This document shows positions 1 through 8,462 of a DNA stretch of 45,418 nucleotides, piece by piece. The notes under the pieces were generated by a model that saw nothing but the letters and a program-made list of their open reading frames with translations, searched no databases and was not told the DNA's origin. The stretch covers positions 49,751-95,168 of the forward strand of contig DBXV01000025.1 in NCBI GenBank assembly GCA_002309695.1. The letters are read 5' to 3'. Numbering within the stretch: the stretch's first letter is position 1; every line of letters starts with the position of its first letter. The translations under genes and the position numbers were made by a program. Source of the DNA: Myxococcales bacterium UBA1203. GTDB lineage: Bacteria > Myxococcota > Myxococcia > Myxococcales > UBA5297.

Positions 1-2
1 GC

Positions 3-665
3 CTGAACGCCTTCACGTGGGCGCCCATTTCCGAGGTCGCCGCCCTCTTCATCGGCATCTTCCTGACGATGATTCCAGCGCTGATGATTCTGCGCGAGGC
101 GGCGCCGGCCCTTCCCCTCAACGCCATCACCATTTTCGCCTTCACCGGGGGCTTGAGCTCCGTCTTGGACAACGCGCCCACCTACGTCACGTTCTTCGAG
201 ATGGCGAAGGAACTGCCGGCGGACAGCGTGCGCGTTGCCGGCGTTCCGGTGCTCTATCTCAAGGCCGTCAGTCTGGGTGCCGTCTTCGGCGGCGCAGTCA
301 CCTACATCGGCAATGGCCCCAACTTCATGGTGAAGGCCCTCGCTGAAAGTTCCGGCGTCCGCATGCCGTCCTTCGGCGGCTACATTCTGCGCTGGAGCCT
401 GCGCATCTACATCCCGGCGCTGGCAGCCATGACCTGTGTCTTCATCTGCGAGCAGACCCTTTTCCGCGTCATCGGCATCGCCATCGCCAGCTTCATGGCC
501 GTCCTCGCGCTCGTCCGCGGGTTCAAATACCGGCGGAAGTCCCCCGGCAGCAGCGCACCTGCAGACTCGGCGAAAGAAGCGGGCGCGGCGGCCCCTGACC
601 CTCGCGCATCCCACCACCCCACCCCGTCCGCAGACTTACTGCGCAGCGGAGGCCAAACGGTTTGA
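3..665 (+). CDS. Sodium:proton antiporter / citrate-type ion transporter, C-terminal part (5' truncated)
   Basis: The reading frame is open from the first bases of the window, so the N-terminal half lies outside it. The 220 visible residues contain several hydrophobic segments and two conserved signatures of the NhaD/ArsB/CitM-type ion transporter superfamily: VLDNAPTY (about residues 55-62) and YIGNGPNFMVKA (about residues 100-111), where the permeation site lies in this fold. It is an inner-membrane secondary transporter, but the substrate (Na+/H+ exchange or a carboxylate) cannot be told from this half. The last 50 residues are a polar, Ala/Pro/Ser-rich cytoplasmic tail with no recognisable domain. 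The stop codon overlaps the TTG start of the next gene (TTGA), which implies translational coupling with the MCE gene. Family is confident, substrate is not. Confidence 0.8.
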   Translation: MNAFTWAPISEVAALFIGIFLTMIPALMILREAAPALPLNAITIFAFTGGLSSVLDNAPTYVTFFEMAKELPADSVRVAGVPVLYLKAVSLGAVFGGAVTYIGNGPNFMVKALAESSGVRMPSFGGYILRWSLRIYIPALAAMTCVFICEQTLFRVIGIAIASFMAVLALVRGFKYRRKSPGSSAPADSAKEAGAAAPDPRASHHPTPSADLLRSGGQTV

Positions 666-2215
666 GCTCACTCGTCACCCCATTCAAGGTCGGCCTGCTC
701 GTCCTCGCAGCCGTCGGCGCCTTCATCGTTTTCCAGGTGGCCCTCAAGCAGAACGCCCCGGACACGGAGAAAGCGCGGACAGTTCACGCCTATTTCGACG
801 ACGCCTCCGGCCTGGGCATCAAAAGCCGCGTGCAGACGGCGGGCATTCCCGTTGGCGAGGTCTCGGACATTCGCCTCGACGGTGCCCGCGCGCGGCTGAC
901 GCTCAAAATCAGGGGCGACATGGCGCTCAAAACTGACGCCCGGCTATTCAAGCGCAGCGAGTCGATGCTGGGCGACTATCTCATCGACCTCTACCCGGGT
1001 TCGCCGGATGCCCCGCCGCTGGAGGAAGGCGGTCAGATTCTCGCCGTCACCGACAGGACAGGCGTCGATCAGGCCGTCAATCAGCTCAACGACATCGCCG
1101 CCGACATCAAAGAAGTAACCAAGTCGCTGCGGGAGGTCTTCGGCAGCGAGCACGGCGCGGGGAACATGCAGACCATCGTCACCAATCTGGTGTCCGTCTC
1201 CGAATCGCTGGACAAGACGCTGCGCGAGTCGGGGGGAACGCTCAATTCGGCCCTGACCAACATCGACGCGCTGACCGGCGACATCCGGCGCCTCACCGCC
1301 AGCCAGAACGGCAACATCGAAGCCATCGTCGTCAACGTCCGCGGGGCTTCCGAGCAGGTCAAAGAGGTTCTGGAAAGCGTCAAGCGCCTGCTGGGCAAGG
1401 GCGAGGGTGAGCTGACGAGCTCCGTCCAGAGCCTCCAGAACACGCTGGCGAAGCTGGATGCGGCCATCGACAACATCCAGAGCATCACCCACAAAATTGA
1501 CGAGGGTGAGGGGCCCATCGGCAAGCTCATCAACGACGAAGAGCTGGGCGAGAAGCTCAGCACCACCGTCAGCGACGTGTCGGATTACATCGGCCGCGCC
1601 GTGGGCATGGCCGCCGAGGTGTCGCTCCGCAGCGAGTATCTGTTCCGTCAGGGGAGCGTGAAGAACACCTTCGGCATCAGGCTCATTCCCAAGCCGGACA
1701 AGTATTACCTCATCGAGCTCATCGACGACCCGCGCGGGAACGTCACTGAAACGACCGTCCGCCGCTATCCGCCCGACGAGGACGAGTCCGCGATGCAGAC
1801 GGTTCTGACCACCGAGCAGAGCTTCAAGTTCAGCGCTCAGTTCGCGAAGCGCTTCTATTTCGCCACGCTGCGCTTCGGCGTCATCGAGTCCACGGGCGGC
1901 ATCGGCGGCAACCTGCACTTCTTCGACGACAGCCTGGCCATCAGCGTGGACCTGTTCGATTTCACCGCCCGCGACGTCAAATGGCCGCGCCTCAGGGCCG
2001 CCGTGAACTACTCGTTTCTGGGTCACCTCAAGGTCACGGCGGGCGTGGACGACCTGTTCAATGCGCCCCGCTCGCTGGACGCCTACGACGTGGAAGACGG
2101 CACCAAGCTGACCACGCGCAAGGTCATCCGCGGGCGGGACTGGTTCGTGGGCGCCGGGTTCTATTTCACCGACGAGGACTTCAAGAGCCTGCTCAGCGCC
2201 CTGCCCTCTCCCTGA
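662..2215 (+). CDS. MCE/MlaD-family lipid-transport protein with long C-terminal beta-rich region
   Basis: The 517-residue protein starts at TTG, with GGAGG about 8 nt upstream and a 4-bp overlap with the antiporter stop. An N-terminal membrane anchor (residues 7-27) is followed by one MCE domain (about 38-120) with the typical segments SGLGIKSRVQTAGIPVGEV and GDYLIDLYPGSP. MCE proteins form periplasmic rings that carry lipids between the membranes. Residues 125-310 look helical, as in MlaD-like needle or tunnel regions, and include GEGPIGKLINDEELGEKL. The last 200 residues have alternating aromatic and polar strands (FYFATLRFGVIESTGG, DWFVGAGFYFTDEDF), which suggests a beta-barrel or outer-membrane docking domain. 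MlaD of E. coli is about 180 residues, so this is a much longer form. No MlaE permease, MlaF ATPase or MlaC carrier gene is adjacent. Confidence 0.85.
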   Translation: MSSLVTPFKVGLLVLAAVGAFIVFQVALKQNAPDTEKARTVHAYFDDASGLGIKSRVQTAGIPVGEVSDIRLDGARARLTLKIRGDMALKTDARLFKRSESMLGDYLIDLYPGSPDAPPLEEGGQILAVTDRTGVDQAVNQLNDIAADIKEVTKSLREVFGSEHGAGNMQTIVTNLVSVSESLDKTLRESGGTLNSALTNIDALTGDIRRLTASQNGNIEAIVVNVRGASEQVKEVLESVKRLLGKGEGELTSSVQSLQNTLAKLDAAIDNIQSITHKIDEGEGPIGKLINDEELGEKLSTTVSDVSDYIGRAVGMAAEVSLRSEYLFRQGSVKNTFGIRLIPKPDKYYLIELIDDPRGNVTETTVRRYPPDEDESAMQTVLTTEQSFKFSAQFAKRFYFATLRFGVIESTGGIGGNLHFFDDSLAISVDLFDFTARDVKWPRLRAAVNYSFLGHLKVTAGVDDLFNAPRSLDAYDVEDGTKLTTRKVIRGRDWFVGAGFYFTDEDFKSLLSALPSP

Positions 2216-2623
2216 CCCTGACCGGACGAGAGCGAGAGTCTGACCTGGCCTGAAATTTCAGCCGCGCCCGCGGTGGAGCCGCCTTTGAACGAAACAACTC
2301 TGACTCTGAGTCTGGGGGACCTGTGCCGAATCAGCGGCCGGGATGGCCTGTTCATCGCCGTCACTATTCTGCCCGGCGGCCAGGCTGAATTTGTTCCCTT
2401 CGACGCTGAGCGGCCGGACCGAATCGCTGCGGCGCCCGCCATTCGCGCCTGTTCGGGGAGCGTGAACGTCGTCGGAAATCGCCGGCATCTGGCCGCCGCC
2501 GTCGCCATGCGGCGCAGGACCAGCGCGGCGAACAAAGCGTTCATCGCCAGAAATCAGAGCGACTCTCGGCTGCCGGATGAGAGTCCCGCTGCCGATGTCC
2601 AGAGCAGTTCCATCCGCACGGCG
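2216..2623 (+). other. 408-bp stretch without an assigned gene
   Basis: No gene was recognised here. The frame of the downstream nucleotidyltransferase is open back to a GTG at 2273, which would add 117 residues unlike that family, so the family-typical ATG at 2624 was preferred. The segment has a 12-bp perfect palindrome, CTGAAATTTCAG, at 2250-2261. No terminator or clear sigma-70 promoter was seen. It may be a leader, a degraded gene, or a genuine N-terminal extension. Confidence 0.4.
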
Positions 2624-3610
2624 ATGATCTTCTGCGCCGGTCTCGGCACCCGGCTGCGCCCTCTGACTTCTGTGTTTCCCAAGCCGGCGGTGCCCTTCTT
2701 CGGCAAGCCGCTCATCCACTGGACGCTGCGCCTGCTGCGAAACGCCGGCATTCAGCGCGTCGTCATCAACACGCACCATCTGCCGGACGTGATGGCTCAA
2801 ACCGCCCGCCGCGAAGCGGAGAGCATAGGCTTTGACAGCCTCAGCATTTCCCACGAGCCCATCCTCATGGACACGGCCGGAGGGCTCCGGGAGGCCCGCA
2901 GATTCATTGGCGAAGATGCCTTCCTCGCGGTCAACGGCGATGCCTTTCTTTCTCTGAACTTTGCGGACATCGCCCGCCGTCATCTCAAAAGCGGCGCCCT
3001 ATCGACGCTGTGCGTGGCGCCGCCCATTCCCGGAGAAAACTTCCGCGCCATCGAGGCAGACCCCGGCGGACGCATCGCCAAAATCCGAGGCATCGGCAGG
3101 GACGCGCCCGGGCTTTCTCCCTGGCATTTTCTGGGCGTCCATGCCGCCTGCCCGGAGCTGTTCAGCTTCATCGCGCCTGAAGGCCCCCGGGACATCAACG
3201 GCGAGACCTACCCGGCCGCCATTGCCGCAGGGAATTTCATTCAGGCGCTGCCGATGCCGGTGGGTGCCTGGGCCGACCTGGGGACGCCCCTCCGCTATTA
3301 CGACGCCTGTCAGGAGGTTCTCTCCGGCGGCGCGGACCTGACCCCATTCGGCAGCGATCGCCCCGGTGCCGCCGGAACCACCATCGATGAAGGCGAGACC
3401 CGCTCGTTCATCGACGGCGGCGCGGTCATGGGCGAGGACGTTTGCCTGAAGGGCGCCGTCATTCAGGGGGACGCCGTCATCGGCCGCGGAGCGCACATCG
3501 AAAGGTCCGTCATCCTGCCGGGAACGCACATCGGCAGCGGCCAGACCATCGCCGACGCCATCGTCTGGAACGGCGGCGCCATGGCCATCCCAGCGGACAC
3601 CAACGCCTGA
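2624..3610 (+). CDS. Nucleotidyltransferase, mannose-1-phosphate guanylyltransferase / MurU-like
   Basis: From ATG 2624 the protein has 328 residues, a normal length for this family. The N-terminal signature MIFCAGLGTRLRPLT binds the nucleotide triphosphate, and FPKPAVPFFGKPLIHWTL follows in the canonical place. Further family marks are MDTAGGLREA and the metal-binding Asp in AVNGDAF. The C-terminal 90 residues contain hexapeptide-like turns (GAVIQGDAVIGRGAHIERSV) of a left-handed beta-helix. The enzyme makes an NDP-sugar from a sugar 1-phosphate in the cytoplasm, for surface polysaccharide or peptidoglycan recycling. The sugar cannot be assigned, and no AmgK-like kinase lies beside it. An in-frame GTG at 2273 would give 445 residues; no ribosome-binding site clearly decides between the starts. 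Confidence 0.82.
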   Translation: MIFCAGLGTRLRPLTSVFPKPAVPFFGKPLIHWTLRLLRNAGIQRVVINTHHLPDVMAQTARREAESIGFDSLSISHEPILMDTAGGLREARRFIGEDAFLAVNGDAFLSLNFADIARRHLKSGALSTLCVAPPIPGENFRAIEADPGGRIAKIRGIGRDAPGLSPWHFLGVHAACPELFSFIAPEGPRDINGETYPAAIAAGNFIQALPMPVGAWADLGTPLRYYDACQEVLSGGADLTPFGSDRPGAAGTTIDEGETRSFIDGGAVMGEDVCLKGAVIQGDAVIGRGAHIERSVILPGTHIGSGQTIADAIVWNGGAMAIPADTNA

Positions 3611-3629
3611 CCGCCTGTCAGCGGATCCG

Positions 3630-4238
3630 TCAGCGGCGCAGCCACTCCAGAATTTCGGGAAGCACTTTCGACCGCCAGGCCGGGCTGCTGCGGATTTCCA
3701 GAAAGGTCGTAAAAATTTTCTGAATCACCTCGCCCAGACGCTCGGTGAGAAAAATCCGCTCCTGAATCCGGTCATCCTCATCGTCGGTCAGCAGTTCGGG
3801 CAGCTTGGCAGAGCGGATGTCCAGCATCTGAGCGTCCAGCGTGAAGGTGAATTCCTTCTGCTCGCCCAGAGACAGACGGAGCTTAGCGGAGTGCAGGAGA
3901 AGCCCGCTCTCCATGGCGAAACGAATCACCCGCGAATAGGCCGCCTCCGCGCCCTTGGCTTTCAGCTCCATCACGTCGCCGGCGATGCCCCGCAGGGTGA
4001 ACTGGCCGCCGAACAGAATGTGAGCGGCCTCGCCGCTGTATTCGATGATGGGCTCCGCGCTTTCGCTCTTCCAGAGAAGCCAGGTCAGGAACTCACGTCC
4101 CAGCCACGTTTTGCCCTCAAGGAACTGCTCCCGCGCTTTGGCCCGCTCCACCTCGGCAAGGTCCCGCGCCTCTTCGACAGCCTCGCCGTCAACGCCGATT
4201 TCACCGCGGGCAAAGGCCGCATCCTGTCTGTCGCTCAT
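3630..4238 (-). CDS. RdgC-associated conserved protein with FLTWLLW motif
   Basis: The start at 4238 is supported by AGGAG about 7 nt upstream; longer in-frame versions lack this. The 202-residue protein has no signal peptide or membrane helix and is rich in Glu and Lys. The motif LGREFLTWLLWKSE near residue 45 is the most distinctive part, followed by a mixed alpha/beta body and the sequence EFTFTLDAQMLDIRSAKLP. From memory, proteins with an FLTWLW motif sit directly beside RdgC-like genes in several deltaproteobacteria. Here it lies 171 bp downstream of the RdgC-like gene on the same strand. I infer a shared role with RdgC, perhaps in DNA binding or recombination control. Its biochemical function is unknown. 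Confidence 0.6.
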   Translation of the reverse strand: MSDRQDAAFARGEIGVDGEAVEEARDLAEVERAKAREQFLEGKTWLGREFLTWLLWKSESAEPIIEYSGEAAHILFGGQFTLRGIAGDVMELKAKGAEAAYSRVIRFAMESGLLLHSAKLRLSLGEQKEFTFTLDAQMLDIRSAKLPELLTDDEDDRIQERIFLTERLGEVIQKIFTTFLEIRSSPAWRSKVLPEILEWLRR

Positions 4239-4409
4239 GGAAATGCTCCTGAAAGTACCGCCCGCAGCTCTGAGCTGCGTCCCACGCATCCCCGCCGGTC
4301 CACCCTGTCCGGGACGCGCTCCGCAGAAGACAAACAGCGGATTTCCCCCTGACTGACGCGGCCGGCCGGGCGTTGCCAGTGCATCAGCCGCGGTCCCGCG
4401 CTTCCGCCG

Positions 4410-5033
4410 TCAATGACCGTCCGCGGACATGCCCGGCCAGCACAGCTCCGGAGTCGGCTTCATGCTGGCGTCGGACAGCCCCGCCTCGTCAAAAAGCACC
4501 ATGGGCGAACGGGGGATGAGCCGGCACGAGAACGTCTTTTCCAGCGCGGCCTGAATCTCATCCACGACCTTCCGCGACAGGCTGAAAACCTGAACCGCGC
4601 CCGTGGACATGTTCCAGCTGACATCAAAGGTCTTGGTGGCCGGCGGCGTGACAGCCCGCAGCTCGCGCCTCAGAGCATCCTTGGCCTCGGCTTTTTCAAA
4701 GCGGCTGGGGGCACGCTCATGCTCGCCCTCGAAATTCTGTGCCCAGGCGGCCAGCTCCTCCCGAAGCTGAGCGGACGAAATGCGAATCGTGTCGATGCGC
4801 CAAGCGAAGACCATCCAGTCATCCTGAAACACGCTGGACGGCGGGAAATCGACGCTGTCGTGCTTCTCAATTTCCACAAATCCCGCGGAGCGCTCGTCCT
4901 CGCCCTGAACCGCGATGGGCTGGAAAGCATGAAGGCGCAGTCCTTCGAGGATGAAATCGCTGGTGAGATTCCGCTCGTCCGAAAGCTCGGCGCGAAAACG
5001 TGTGTACGAGGCTGTTCCCTTGAGCAATGGCAT
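4410..5033 (-). CDS. rdgC: RdgC-like recombination-associated protein
   Basis: The start at 5033 (MPLLKGTASYTRFR) is where family similarity begins; upstream in-frame codons run into the terminator of the preceding gene. The 207-residue protein follows the pattern recalled for deltaproteobacterial RdgC-like proteins: a Phe/Arg strand at the N terminus, LRLHAFQPI, a segment like SAGFVEIE, the strand VFAWRIDTIRIS, then LRRELRAVTPPATKTFDVSW and a final region resembling LEKTFSCRLIPRSP. E. coli RdgC has about 300 residues and forms a ring dimer around DNA that restrains RecA; this protein is about a third shorter. The next gene downstream, with the FLTWLLW motif, may supply a missing function. 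Assignment rests on recalled pattern similarity, so it is moderate. Confidence 0.6.
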   Translation of the reverse strand: MPLLKGTASYTRFRAELSDERNLTSDFILEGLRLHAFQPIAVQGEDERSAGFVEIEKHDSVDFPPSSVFQDDWMVFAWRIDTIRISSAQLREELAAWAQNFEGEHERAPSRFEKAEAKDALRRELRAVTPPATKTFDVSWNMSTGAVQVFSLSRKVVDEIQAALEKTFSCRLIPRSPMVLFDEAGLSDASMKPTPELCWPGMSADGH

Positions 5034-5108
5034 GGCGGCGCGCCCCAAGCCCCATCGCGGCTGCGGCGTCAAGGGGCTGCCCCTTGGCCCATCGGCGCGC
5101 AGGCGGAA

Positions 5109-5149
5109 CAAAAAAAAGCGCCCCGGAAAATCATTTCCGGAGCGCCTTT
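5109..5149 (-). terminator. Rho-independent terminator of the PEGA-protein gene
   Basis: Read on the minus strand, a hairpin with arms GGCGCTCCGGAAA and TTTTCCGGGGCGC closes a short loop and is followed by a run of eight T. It lies 40 bp after the stop codon of the PEGA gene and separates it from the RdgC-like gene. Confidence 0.9.
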
Positions 5150-5188
5150 CTTCAGAGGCCCTGTCCTGTGCGGCAGACCGCGAATTTC

Positions 5189-6535
5189 TCACCATCCGTC
5201 GATGGGCTCATCTGCCATCGAATTGGAGCGGGAGGACTTCTTTTCGGAGGACGAAGACGAAGAAGACTTGCTGCTCTTGGCAGGCTTCTTCCGGTCGTCG
5301 TTCTTCTTCTTCTGCCGCTGCTGCTCCTGCCTCCTCGCACGCCGCTCGTCATCTTCGGAGCTGTAGGAGTCGGAGCCCTGGTCAAAGCTGCGGTCCTCTT
5401 CGCCCCAATCTTCCATGCCGGTCCTGTGATCCAGAGGGTCGGTGGAGTTCGATTTAATCTCGTTGTTGTGGGCGTCGTAGTTGGCCGCGTTGATGACCTT
5501 TGTTCCCATCCGCTGAACTTCCTTGCCGATTTCGCCGTACTCGTCCGCCTGGAACGTCCGGCTGGCAGAGGAAAGAATCGCCTGCTCCGTAAAGTCCGCG
5601 AGAATCAGATTGAGGCGGATGCGCCCGCCTTCCGAGCGGATGGTTCCCAGAAGCGCGCGATCGACTTTGAGCTTGGCGCCGACCCGGGACAGCGCACGGG
5701 AACCCCGCTTGCGGTCGATGTCCCTCGCCAGGGCGTCAACGTTGTCGGCGATTTCCGAAAACTCTTCGGTGGGCTGGAGCCGGGGGCGCAGCGTGGAGCT
5801 TCCCGTCTCGGAGACATCCACCATGGCGCCGTAGGTCATGTAGCCGGTGCGCTCCACGCGGACGAAGTGTCTGCCCACCAGAAGGTTGTCCAGAGTTACG
5901 GGCGAGAAGCCTCTGTCGATGCCGTCCACGAAGACGCGGGAGCCGGGAGGCGTGGTCTCCACGGAGAGCATTCCGATGCGGCCGTTGATCTCCAGCTGCA
6001 TCTTCATCTCCCGGTAGATGTTCATGAAGCTCTTGTCGAAGGCGGTGCCGTCAAACTTGAAGGAGCTGTCCATGGCGAGGACGTCCTTGATGGCCTCGCG
6101 TGTGGCCCGCTCCTCGCCCTTCAGCGAGGCGACGCCGGCCAGATGAATCAGCGTGTCGCAAATCTCTCCGCATCGGTCCATGGCGGCGGCGGCGTTGGAA
6201 AATTCGCCCATCGCGGCCCGCAGATTCTCCTCGGCGGCATCCAGCTCACTGGCGTTGATTTCACGCTTTGCCTTGCTCAGCGCTGAACGAAGGCTCTTGC
6301 GTGCCGAAATGGCCGAAACCGGCGTGGAATCGCCCAACGTGTCCGATGAACGCCGAAGAATGCAGTCGCGGTGCTGATCGACGGCTTCTTCCAGATATTC
6401 AACGAACTTGGCGGCAGAGGCATGGCTCTTGGCATCCTGCGGAAGCATCAGGACCGCGACTTTTCTCGCTGCCGACGCGTTGAAGGCGAACAGCATGGCG
6501 ATGGCGAGGACGATCCAGCTGAGGCGCTTGGACAT
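5189..6535 (-). CDS. Exported PEGA-domain protein with Ser/Lys-rich C-terminal tail
   Basis: The 448-residue protein has a clear signal peptide (MSKRLSWIVLAIAMLFAFNA, cleaved near ASA-ARK). Residues 25-185 form a helical region reminiscent of TPR-type folds. A PEGA domain occupies about residues 188-245, with the core PPGSRVFVDGIDRGFSP and LLVGRHFVRVERTGYM; PEGA domains are surface or envelope-associated beta modules. Residues 280-350 repeat a regulator-like alpha/beta pattern without a known signature. The last 90 residues are very hydrophilic, with alternating Asp/Glu, Arg/Lys and a poly-Ser run, likely disordered. It is a single-gene unit with its own terminator. Similar proteins are abundant in myxobacteria, but no precise function is known. 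Confidence 0.8.
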   Translation of the reverse strand: MSKRLSWIVLAIAMLFAFNASAARKVAVLMLPQDAKSHASAAKFVEYLEEAVDQHRDCILRRSSDTLGDSTPVSAISARKSLRSALSKAKREINASELDAAEENLRAAMGEFSNAAAAMDRCGEICDTLIHLAGVASLKGEERATREAIKDVLAMDSSFKFDGTAFDKSFMNIYREMKMQLEINGRIGMLSVETTPPGSRVFVDGIDRGFSPVTLDNLLVGRHFVRVERTGYMTYGAMVDVSETGSSTLRPRLQPTEEFSEIADNVDALARDIDRKRGSRALSRVGAKLKVDRALLGTIRSEGGRIRLNLILADFTEQAILSSASRTFQADEYGEIGKEVQRMGTKVINAANYDAHNNEIKSNSTDPLDHRTGMEDWGEEDRSFDQGSDSYSSEDDERRARRQEQQRQKKKNDDRKKPAKSSKSSSSSSSEKKSSRSNSMADEPIDGW

Positions 6536-6567
6536 GTTTGAAACTCCTGTTTCTTAGGAAACGGAAT

Positions 6568-6593
6568 GGCGCCTCACTGAAAGCAGAGGCGCC
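6568..6593. repeat. Inverted repeat, 8-bp perfect arms
   Basis: GGCGCCTC and GAGGCGCC are separated by 10 bp, 33 bp upstream of the PEGA-protein start and about 100 bp after the aminopeptidase stop. There is no T run on either side, so it is not a classical terminator. It could be a 5'-UTR stem-loop or an operator. Confidence 0.5.
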
Positions 6594-6692
6594 GAAATCC
6601 TGAAGTGAACGACGGTTCGCAGTTTGAGCGGAAAGAGCGGAAGTGTGCAGTCGGCTTTTTGACCGATGGCCGGCCGCACCGTCAGGGAGGGC

Positions 6693-8462
6693 TCACTCCT
6701 CCTCATCCCAATCCATCTCCTCCTCCAGCTCTTCAAAGTCTTCTTCACCCCAGAGGTCGTGAATCCACTGTTCAACGTCTTCTGACTTCCTGGGGATGGA
6801 TGAGGAAAGCACCTGGCGCCCTTTTTCAGTCACCAGAACGTCCTCTTCCACGCGGATGCCGAGGCCCCGGTAACGCTTCGGAACCGTCAGGTCGTCCGGC
6901 TGGAAATACAGGCCGGGCTCAATGGTGAGGACCATGCCGGGCCTGAGCTTGCCCTGCCGATAAACCTCACTGCGGGCCGCGGCAGAGTCGTGAACGTCCA
7001 GCCCCAGCAGGTGAGAAATGCTGTGCAGCGTATAGCGGCGATAGGTCTGCTTCTGCTCGTCCAGCGCCTTCTCCAGCGGCTCCTGAATGATTCCCAGGTC
7101 GATGAGGCCCTGCGTCAGAACCTTTGTGCCCGCGCGGTGAGGCGCCAGAAAATCCGCCCCGGGCTCAACCGCCCGAATGGCCGCGTCCTGGGCACGCGTC
7201 ACCAGGTCGTAAATTTCCCTCTGCTCATCGGTAAAGGCGCCGGCCACGGGGAACGTCCGGGAGATGTCGGCCGAATAGAGGTCGTGGCCCTCGACGCCCA
7301 CGTCCATCAGCAGCAGGTCGCCCTCCTTCACCTCACCGTCATTCCGGGTCCAGTGAAGCGTGCAGGCGTGGGAACCGGCCGCGGCAATCGTGGCAAAGCC
7401 GACGCCGCTGCCCTCTATCCGGGCCCGGCAGTCAAATGCCGCCTCAAGCTCACGCTCGCTGCCGGCCGTCTTCATGGTGTTGATAACGTCTTCCAGAGCG
7501 AGCTTGGTCGAGGCGATGGCCTTCTTCAGCGAATCAATCTCTCCCTTGTCCTTAATCATGCGCATTTCGGCCAGAGCGGTCGCCAGCTCAGCGTCCCGCA
7601 CATGCGCCTTCATGGATGAATCACATGCGTCATCCAGCCCGCGGCGAATGCGGACCGTCCCTCTGGCAAGGGTCTTCAGGAACGCACCCAGCTCGTCGAT
7701 GGAGCGCGTGGAAGTCACCCCATAGCGAATGAGGCTGCCTTCCAGCCCCAGCTTCTCGCCAACCCACAGAGCCCCGCGGGCGCGGTTCAGAAAGAAATCG
7801 GGCGTGCTCCGATCGACCGCGGGCTCCACGAAGAGAATGGAATCGTGACCGCTGCCCCGCTTTTTGGGGACCAGTGCCAGGACGCACCCGGGCTCCTTGT
7901 TGCCGGTCAGATAGAAGAAGTCGCTCCCAGGCCGGAAAATGTAGTCGCAGTCGTTGGAGCGCACCTTGGGCTGGCCGCTGGGAATGATGAGCGTGTCGCC
8001 TTTGAACATCTTGGAGAGACGCGCGCGGCGCTCCTGAAAGCGCTCAAGGCCCATCACCTTTCGCGGACGGGCGGGTCTGCGGATTTTCCAGCCCTTCATC
8101 ATCGAATCGATGAACGCCTGGGGCGCCGCCGCATCGTGGCTGGCTCTGACGGTCTTCTGCGCCGGCGCGGCCTTCGCCTTCACAGCTGTTTTCGGAGCTT
8201 TCGGCGCTTTGGCTGCTTTGGGAGCCGCCTCTTTCGCGGGCTTCACCGTCTTTTTGGCGCCCTTGGCCGCTTCTTTCTTCGCGGCCTTCCCGGCGGCGGC
8301 TTTTGCTTTGGCCTGAACAGGTTCAGCTTTGACAGTCTTGGCAGACTTCCCCGCCGTCTTCCCTCTGGCTTCGGCCTTTGGCTGGACCTTCTTGGTTTCC
8401 GTTGAGTTCTTCTTCGCCGCAGGCTTCTTCGCAGGCTCTTTCCTGCTGGATTTGGACGCCAT
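6693..8462 (-). CDS. pepP: Xaa-Pro aminopeptidase (aminopeptidase P, M24B) with histone-H1-like N-terminal tail
   Basis: Residues about 130-570 form a complete aminopeptidase P. The N-terminal non-catalytic domain shows the PepP marks NDCDYIFRPGSDFFYLTG and LFVEPAVDRS. The pita-bread domain has all metal ligands: Asp in LLLMDVGVEG (about 387), Asp in YSADISRTFP (about 398), His in HSISHLLGLDVHD (about 482), Glu in LTIEPGLYF (about 512) and Glu in GIRVEEDVLV (about 536). It removes an N-terminal residue preceding proline, using two Mn2+ or similar ions. The first 115-128 residues are an unusual Lys/Ala/Pro-rich tail with AAKK and KAPK repeats, like bacterial H1-type or AlgP tails; E. coli PepP (about 440 residues) lacks it. 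The C terminus is acidic (EELEEEMDWDEEE). It is monocistronic and divergent from the radical SAM gene. Confidence 0.9.
   Translation of the reverse strand: MASKSSRKEPAKKPAAKKNSTETKKVQPKAEARGKTAGKSAKTVKAEPVQAKAKAAAGKAAKKEAAKGAKKTVKPAKEAAPKAAKAPKAPKTAVKAKAAPAQKTVRASHDAAAPQAFIDSMMKGWKIRRPARPRKVMGLERFQERRARLSKMFKGDTLIIPSGQPKVRSNDCDYIFRPGSDFFYLTGNKEPGCVLALVPKKRGSGHDSILFVEPAVDRSTPDFFLNRARGALWVGEKLGLEGSLIRYGVTSTRSIDELGAFLKTLARGTVRIRRGLDDACDSSMKAHVRDAELATALAEMRMIKDKGEIDSLKKAIASTKLALEDVINTMKTAGSERELEAAFDCRARIEGSGVGFATIAAAGSHACTLHWTRNDGEVKEGDLLLMDVGVEGHDLYSADISRTFPVAGAFTDEQREIYDLVTRAQDAAIRAVEPGADFLAPHRAGTKVLTQGLIDLGIIQEPLEKALDEQKQTYRRYTLHSISHLLGLDVHDSAAARSEVYRQGKLRPGMVLTIEPGLYFQPDDLTVPKRYRGLGIRVEEDVLVTEKGRQVLSSSIPRKSEDVEQWIHDLWGEEDFEELEEEMDWDEEE

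Noticed and set aside
2250..2261. Palindrome CTGAAATTTCAG after the MCE gene
   Set aside because: Only 12 bp, no T run or second copy, so no function can be supported.
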